Below, in pieces: positions 60,675 through 64,000 of a stretch of 64,000 nucleotides of DNA. The number at the start of each line of letters is the position of its first letter. Position 1 is the first letter of the stretch. The notes beneath the pieces were generated by a model. The model was not told where the DNA came from. It worked only from the letters and a program-made list of their open reading frames with translations, and made no database searches. A program made the translations under genes and the position numbers. The stretch lies in contig CAVYXZ010000007.1 of NCBI GenBank assembly GCA_963772595.1, forward strand, positions 1,674,001-1,738,000, given 5' to 3'. This stretch comes from CAVYXZ01 sp963772595. GTDB taxonomy: Bacteria; Chloroflexota; Anaerolineae; Aggregatilineales; Phototrophicaceae.

Positions 60675-61370
60675 TTATGCCCCTAAACCCCGCTGTAATC
60701 CAGCGCCTGAAGCCAGCAGGTTCAGGTAGAGTCGCAGGAAACGCCCCGGACAGACCGTCTCCGGGTTGACTTCGCCATGCCCGACCAGATGAGTCAGACT
60801 GTAATCGGCGCTGAGCCGGTTGACCAGCGTTTGCAGCGCGGTCAAAGCCGCCTCGCTGGGCGCTTCCCACTCGAAATTCCCCATCAGCATCACGCCGATC
60901 AGACCCTGATTGTGCCCGGCCACCGAGGCCCCGCGCGCGCTGAGGTCTCGCCCGGCGTAGACCTGCCCTGCCGGGTCAATGCCGAAATGATAGCCGATGT
61001 CAGCCCAGTGGCGCTGATCCAGGTGCAGATCCTGAATTGAACGCATCGACTGCGGGCGGTCCTGGCCGAGGGCGCTGTGATGGATGCCGACCGTATGGTA
61101 GATGGTGCGCAGATCGCCCTCGTAATTCAGCCAGCCGGTGATGTTGCCCGGCCCGGCAAAGCCATATTCCTGCGCCGCTTCGTGATTGACCGGACGCGCG
61201 CCCCATTCGCTGCGCGAGATGATCGTTAGCTCCGGCAGAGTCGGGAGCGCACTGAGCGAGGCCGCCTTGCGTGTTTCGAGAAAGTAGGCGATCTCACGCC
61301 GTCCCAGGATCAGCCCGGCCCCTGCCGCCGCTGTGCCCAGCAGCAGAGCGATGAAACCGCGTCGGCTCAT
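60675..61370 (-). CDS. N-acetylmuramoyl-L-alanine amidase, type 2, Tat-exported
   Basis: 231 residues. The N-terminus MSRRGFIALLLGTAAAGAG is a twin-arginine signal (SRRGFI). The amidase_2/PGRP domain has zinc His in TVGIHHSALG, IGYHFGIDPAGQVYAGR, the second His in LVGHGEVNPETVCPG and the Cys ligand within it. It cleaves the lactyl-peptide bond of murein. ATGA overlap with the acetyltransferase gene upstream. Confidence 0.9.
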   Translation of the reverse strand: MSRRGFIALLLGTAAAGAGLILGRREIAYFLETRKAASLSALPTLPELTIISRSEWGARPVNHEAAQEYGFAGPGNITGWLNYEGDLRTIYHTVGIHHSALGQDRPQSMRSIQDLHLDQRHWADIGYHFGIDPAGQVYAGRDLSARGASVAGHNQGLIGVMLMGNFEWEAPSEAALTALQTLVNRLSADYSLTHLVGHGEVNPETVCPGRFLRLYLNLLASGAGLQRGLGA

Positions 61371-62104
61371 GCCCGGTACCAGTATTGATAGCGTTCGCGG
61401 AAGCCCAGCCGCTCGTAGAGATGCAGCGCCGGGGCGTTCTGCGGCACGACCTGCAAGAAGGCCAGTGCTGCGCCCTGCGACTTGCCCCAGCCCAACAGCC
61501 CCGTGACAACACGCCGTGCCAGCCCCTGATTACGATGTTCCGGCGCGGTAGCGATGTCAAAGAGGCTGAGATAACCCTGCGCCGCTACCCCGATGCCGAC
61601 CGCCACAATCTCGCCGTCCGCCTGGATGCTCGCAAAGGCGCGCTGGACCGTCATGTTGTCGAGAATGCGGTTGAGCGTCGCGGCACGCGCGGGATCGAAA
61701 TTGTTGAAGCGCACGCAGGCCGCCACCCAGTCCGCCGAATGCTGCGGCGCGAGCCTGACACCATCGACTGACGGGCTGGCTAACTGGCTGAGGTCGAGCG
61801 TCTGTACGCTGGTCGATCCCTCGCGGGCATAGCCCTGCTGGTCGAGGATGGCATCCAGACCGGCGGGTTCTACCGCATCGGTCAGCTTGAAGACGGGCCG
61901 GATCTCGCGCGCCTGGAACCACTGAACACAATGCTCAATCTTCTGCGCGGGGTCCAATGTCGAGGGATAGAGCGCGTTGACCGAATTCGAGCGGCGAGTG
62001 AAGCCCTCGGCAAAGCGCAGCACCCAGCCATCGTAGAAGGCCGTTTGCAGCGCGGGCCAGGTCGTCAGCGAGACTTCTTCAATCTGGTGAATTGTCGGGT
62101 TCAC
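61367..62104 (-). CDS. GNAT acetyltransferase, two-lobed
   Basis: 245 residues. The C-terminal GNAT domain has IATAPEHRNQGLARRVVTG (acetyl-CoA loop) and PALHLYERLGFRERYQYWYR. The N-terminal ~110 residues (WVLRFAEGFTRRSNSVNALY) form a second, degenerate lobe typical of double-GNAT families. Substrate unknown. It overlaps the genes on both sides by 4 bp. Confidence 0.85.
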   Translation of the reverse strand: MNPTIHQIEEVSLTTWPALQTAFYDGWVLRFAEGFTRRSNSVNALYPSTLDPAQKIEHCVQWFQAREIRPVFKLTDAVEPAGLDAILDQQGYAREGSTSVQTLDLSQLASPSVDGVRLAPQHSADWVAACVRFNNFDPARAATLNRILDNMTVQRAFASIQADGEIVAVGIGVAAQGYLSLFDIATAPEHRNQGLARRVVTGLLGWGKSQGAALAFLQVVPQNAPALHLYERLGFRERYQYWYRA

Positions 62105-62856
62105 AGCGGGTCAAGCGTCCAGGTGAGTACATCTATGCACTGCGCATAATGCAGCAGCGGCGCGGTATCCGGCAGAACGAGATCATGCACCATCGTGTTC
62201 ACGCTAATCTCGGCTTCGGCGGCTTGCAGCGGCCAGGGCACGTGCTGCACAGCGGCACGATACAAGCGGCCTGCGCGGTCCGCAGCGTAGAGATAATAGC
62301 GCTCCGTCAGGAAATATTCCAGCGATCCGGGCGTAGACCAGACCGCCTCAGCAATGGGCCGGTAGCGTCCGCGAAACACAGCCGCAGGCGCGCCGGAATG
62401 CGTGCGATAGCTCTGATACTCCATCCAGTTGCCGTGCTGCTGTGCCTGCATGACGGCTTTGAAGTAGGGCAAATGGAAAGTTTGCCGCGCGGTGATGACA
62501 GCGGGCCAGTGATCGGCATCCAGGCTGAAGAACCAGACCCCCGGCAGACCGTCATGGCGGACGTAAGTGCGCGCGTTGAGTTCGGGGAAGGCCGACAGCC
62601 CCGGAACATCCGGCAGACTGCGCGCGCGGACGTGGCGCATCTCGAAGGGCACCACGCCGATCCAGGCGCTGCCGCCAAAGGTGTCGATCTCCAGCCCTGC
62701 CGGGATCCGCGGACGCAGCTGATCCAGCGGCAGCGGCCAGTGGGCGAACAGCAGATGATGCCAGGACTGCGCCAGCAGCCAGGGACGCTGCGGCAGCGGC
62801 CAGTGATCGCGGTGCTCAGTCAGGCTGCGCAGCGCGCTACTGGATAATGGGGACAC
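62101..62856 (-). CDS. YqjF/DUF2071 family protein
   Basis: 251 residues. WHHLLFAHWPLPLDQLRPRI, FGGSAWIGVVPFEMRHVRAR and ELNARTYVRHDGLPGVWFFS are the diagnostic DUF2071 motifs. Acetoacetate decarboxylase-like fold; activity unknown. It overlaps the end of the PA14-SH3 gene by 20 bp. Confidence 0.88.
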   Translation of the reverse strand: MSPLSSSALRSLTEHRDHWPLPQRPWLLAQSWHHLLFAHWPLPLDQLRPRIPAGLEIDTFGGSAWIGVVPFEMRHVRARSLPDVPGLSAFPELNARTYVRHDGLPGVWFFSLDADHWPAVITARQTFHLPYFKAVMQAQQHGNWMEYQSYRTHSGAPAAVFRGRYRPIAEAVWSTPGSLEYFLTERYYLYAADRAGRLYRAAVQHVPWPLQAAEAEISVNTMVHDLVLPDTAPLLHYAQCIDVLTWTLDPL

Positions 62857-63883
62857 TGTTGATGTCGCCCTCGATCACGTGCAGGTAGGGCGAATAGACC
62901 CAGCCTTCCGTGTTTTTCCAGACCACACGCCACCAGGTTCCGCCCGGCGCACGGCCAATGATCGGCAGAATCGCGCCCCAATCGATGCGCCCGATCTGAG
63001 TCGAGGCCACCGTCGGCGCAGCCCGCAGCTTGAGCACGGCATGGGCCACCGCCACCACGCCGGTATTGGAGGCGGGCATCCCCTGGGTGATGAAGGGGCT
63101 GACGATGGGCACCAGGTATTCATTGCCGGTGATTGCCAGGTAGTAGCCCCAGGCCCAGGCCTGCCGGTCGCTCAACTGGAGCAGGAACCAGGAGGTATCT
63201 TCGTTGCGGCCCAGCACCTGGTAGGTCTGGCCGCGCAGCAGGCGGCTCACACGCGGCGCACCGATAAACGGCCCGGAGCGCGCGTTCAGCACCGTCGCAC
63301 GGATCACCGTCGCCGTCACAGCCCCGGCAGGGATAGGCGGCGGACTGGTGGGCGCAGGGGTATTCGTCGGGCCGGGTGTTGGCGTCGGCCCCAGCGGCGT
63401 GAGCGTCGTCCCACCCAGGAACCACTGGAACTGCAAGACCGCCGCCGCCGAGACCTCGGCGAATTCGACCGTCAGCGTATGAGTCCCGGCGCTCATCGTC
63501 TGATCGAAACTGCGCGTCTTGACCGGTCCGCCGCTGAAATCCTCGAAGACGTTCGCGCCATCGATCAGGACCCGTGCGTTGTCGTCATAGGAGATGGTGA
63601 ATTGATAGGTGGCCTGGGCGAAGCTCTGTGAGGAAGTAAAACGCGCCGAAAAATTGTCCTCGCCCACATTCGGCACGGTGACGCCGTTGATGATGGGCAG
63701 GCCCGGCCAGTTGAAGTTCAGGCCGTTGATGTTAGTCACGGTTGCCACGACATTGCCGCTGAAGCTGGCGTTATTGTAGAAATTGCCCGACCAGCCTACG
63801 CCGAAATCCAGCGCGTGCGTGGCCGAAAAACTGAGTATGAATACGATAATGAGTGCGAAAAGCACGCCCGTTTTGGTTCTCAT
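62837..63883 (-). CDS. Secreted PA14-SH3-SH3 protein
   Basis: 348 residues. Signal peptide (TGVLFALIIVFILSFSATHA), a PA14-type beta domain (residues about 25-155: ARFTSSQSFAQATYQFTISY, DDNARVLIDG, GTHTLTVEF), a TPTPGPTNTPAPT linker and two SH3b domains (LNARSGPFIGAPRVSRLLRG; LKLRAAPTVASTQIGRIDWG). Such proteins bind surface glycans. It heads the four-gene minus-strand unit that includes the amidase, supporting a wall-related role. Confidence 0.85.
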   Translation of the reverse strand: MRTKTGVLFALIIVFILSFSATHALDFGVGWSGNFYNNASFSGNVVATVTNINGLNFNWPGLPIINGVTVPNVGEDNFSARFTSSQSFAQATYQFTISYDDNARVLIDGANVFEDFSGGPVKTRSFDQTMSAGTHTLTVEFAEVSAAAVLQFQWFLGGTTLTPLGPTPTPGPTNTPAPTSPPPIPAGAVTATVIRATVLNARSGPFIGAPRVSRLLRGQTYQVLGRNEDTSWFLLQLSDRQAWAWGYYLAITGNEYLVPIVSPFITQGMPASNTGVVAVAHAVLKLRAAPTVASTQIGRIDWGAILPIIGRAPGGTWWRVVWKNTEGWVYSPYLHVIEGDINSVPIIQ

Positions 63884-63918
63884 ACCGGACCCCTTGCTGG
63901 ATGACGAAATGCACCCTT

Positions 63919-63924
63919 AGTATA
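63919..63924 (-). promoter_or_regulatory. -10 element for the PA14-SH3 gene
   Basis: On the minus strand TATACT, preceded by TGCGGC, 35 bp before the ATG. The -35 (TTCCCG at 17 bp) is weak. Confidence 0.4.
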
Positions 63925-63973
63925 GCCGCACTTGCCACAGGCGGGAAATGTGACTTCGGGTCCATGCGGCAGG

Positions 63974-64000
63974 CTAGTGGAGGATCTGGTAGATAGTCAC
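63974..64000 (-). CDS. Possible 3' end of a gene beyond the window
   Basis: On the minus strand the last 27 bases read VTIYQILH and a TAG. It could be the C-terminus of the upstream gene, but eight codons cannot prove it. Confidence 0.25.
   Translation of the reverse strand: MTIYQILH

Overview
The window reads as chromosomal DNA of a high-GC, probably uncultured member of the Chloroflexota, most likely Anaerolineae-like. The reasons are the secreted proteins built from bacterial SH3 repeats with Thr/Pro-rich 'TPTPT' linkers, a K+-independent membrane pyrophosphatase, an orphan 'glutamate mutase L'-type ATPase, and the tRNA-Thr / tRNA-Tyr / tRNA-Thr / rpmG / tRNA-Trp / secE / nusG / rplK / rplA block. 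Taxonomy is inferred from gene content only.

Layout. 1-23.4 kb: a cyclic-nucleotide-binding protein, an Hsp20-Lon pair, an EEP-family hydrolase, GT-C membrane proteins, a five-repeat SH3 secreted protein, glucokinase, hppA behind a structured leader, a GH51 arabinofuranosidase, a histidine kinase-metalloprotease-acetyltransferase operon and a GT4 glycosyltransferase. 23.5-33.4 kb: a tight eight-gene run of mostly unrecognised proteins: a small soluble protein, three small membrane proteins, a huge acidic Trp-motif/SH3 membrane protein, a MutL/GlmL-like ASKHA ATPase, a barrel-sandwich/KOW-like protein and an acidic LPETG protein. This is the best candidate for an undescribed (envelope-linked) system. 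33.5-37.8 kb: DinB-like protein, cold-shock protein, LysM-glycosidase, glutamine synthetase.

37.9-51.7 kb: a strong promoter and a SAM-I riboswitch with its terminator precede a long same-strand array. It holds a DinB/ClbS-like protein, a nucleoside phosphorylase, an acetyltransferase, unknown proteins, an L7/L12-CTD-like protein, a four-domain cobalamin-dependent methionine synthase (broken as sequenced), adenosine deaminase and a homocysteine methyltransferase-MTHFR fusion. This fits control of the methionine/SAM cycle. It is interrupted by accessory material: a TIR-protein stub, AT-richer debris, a DUF433/DUF5615 toxin-antitoxin-like pair, and a SUKH-like gene flanked by a 54-bp duplication of the metH 3' end, followed by HEAT-repeat and Uma2-family genes.

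51.8-64 kb: PP2C phosphatase, DUF4399 protein, macro-like protein, the ribosomal/secE/nusG/tRNA block with a PD-(D/E)XK endonuclease gene lodged between two tRNAs, a lipoprotein-permease pair, a DEDDh exonuclease, a second cold-shock protein, and a minus-strand group of amidase, acetyltransferase, DUF2071 and PA14-SH3 genes.

Sequence quality matters here. At least six genes are split by what look like single extra bases, and the 41.2-45.7 kb segment has mixed indels plus in-frame stops. These may be assembly errors or real decay; read mapping would decide.
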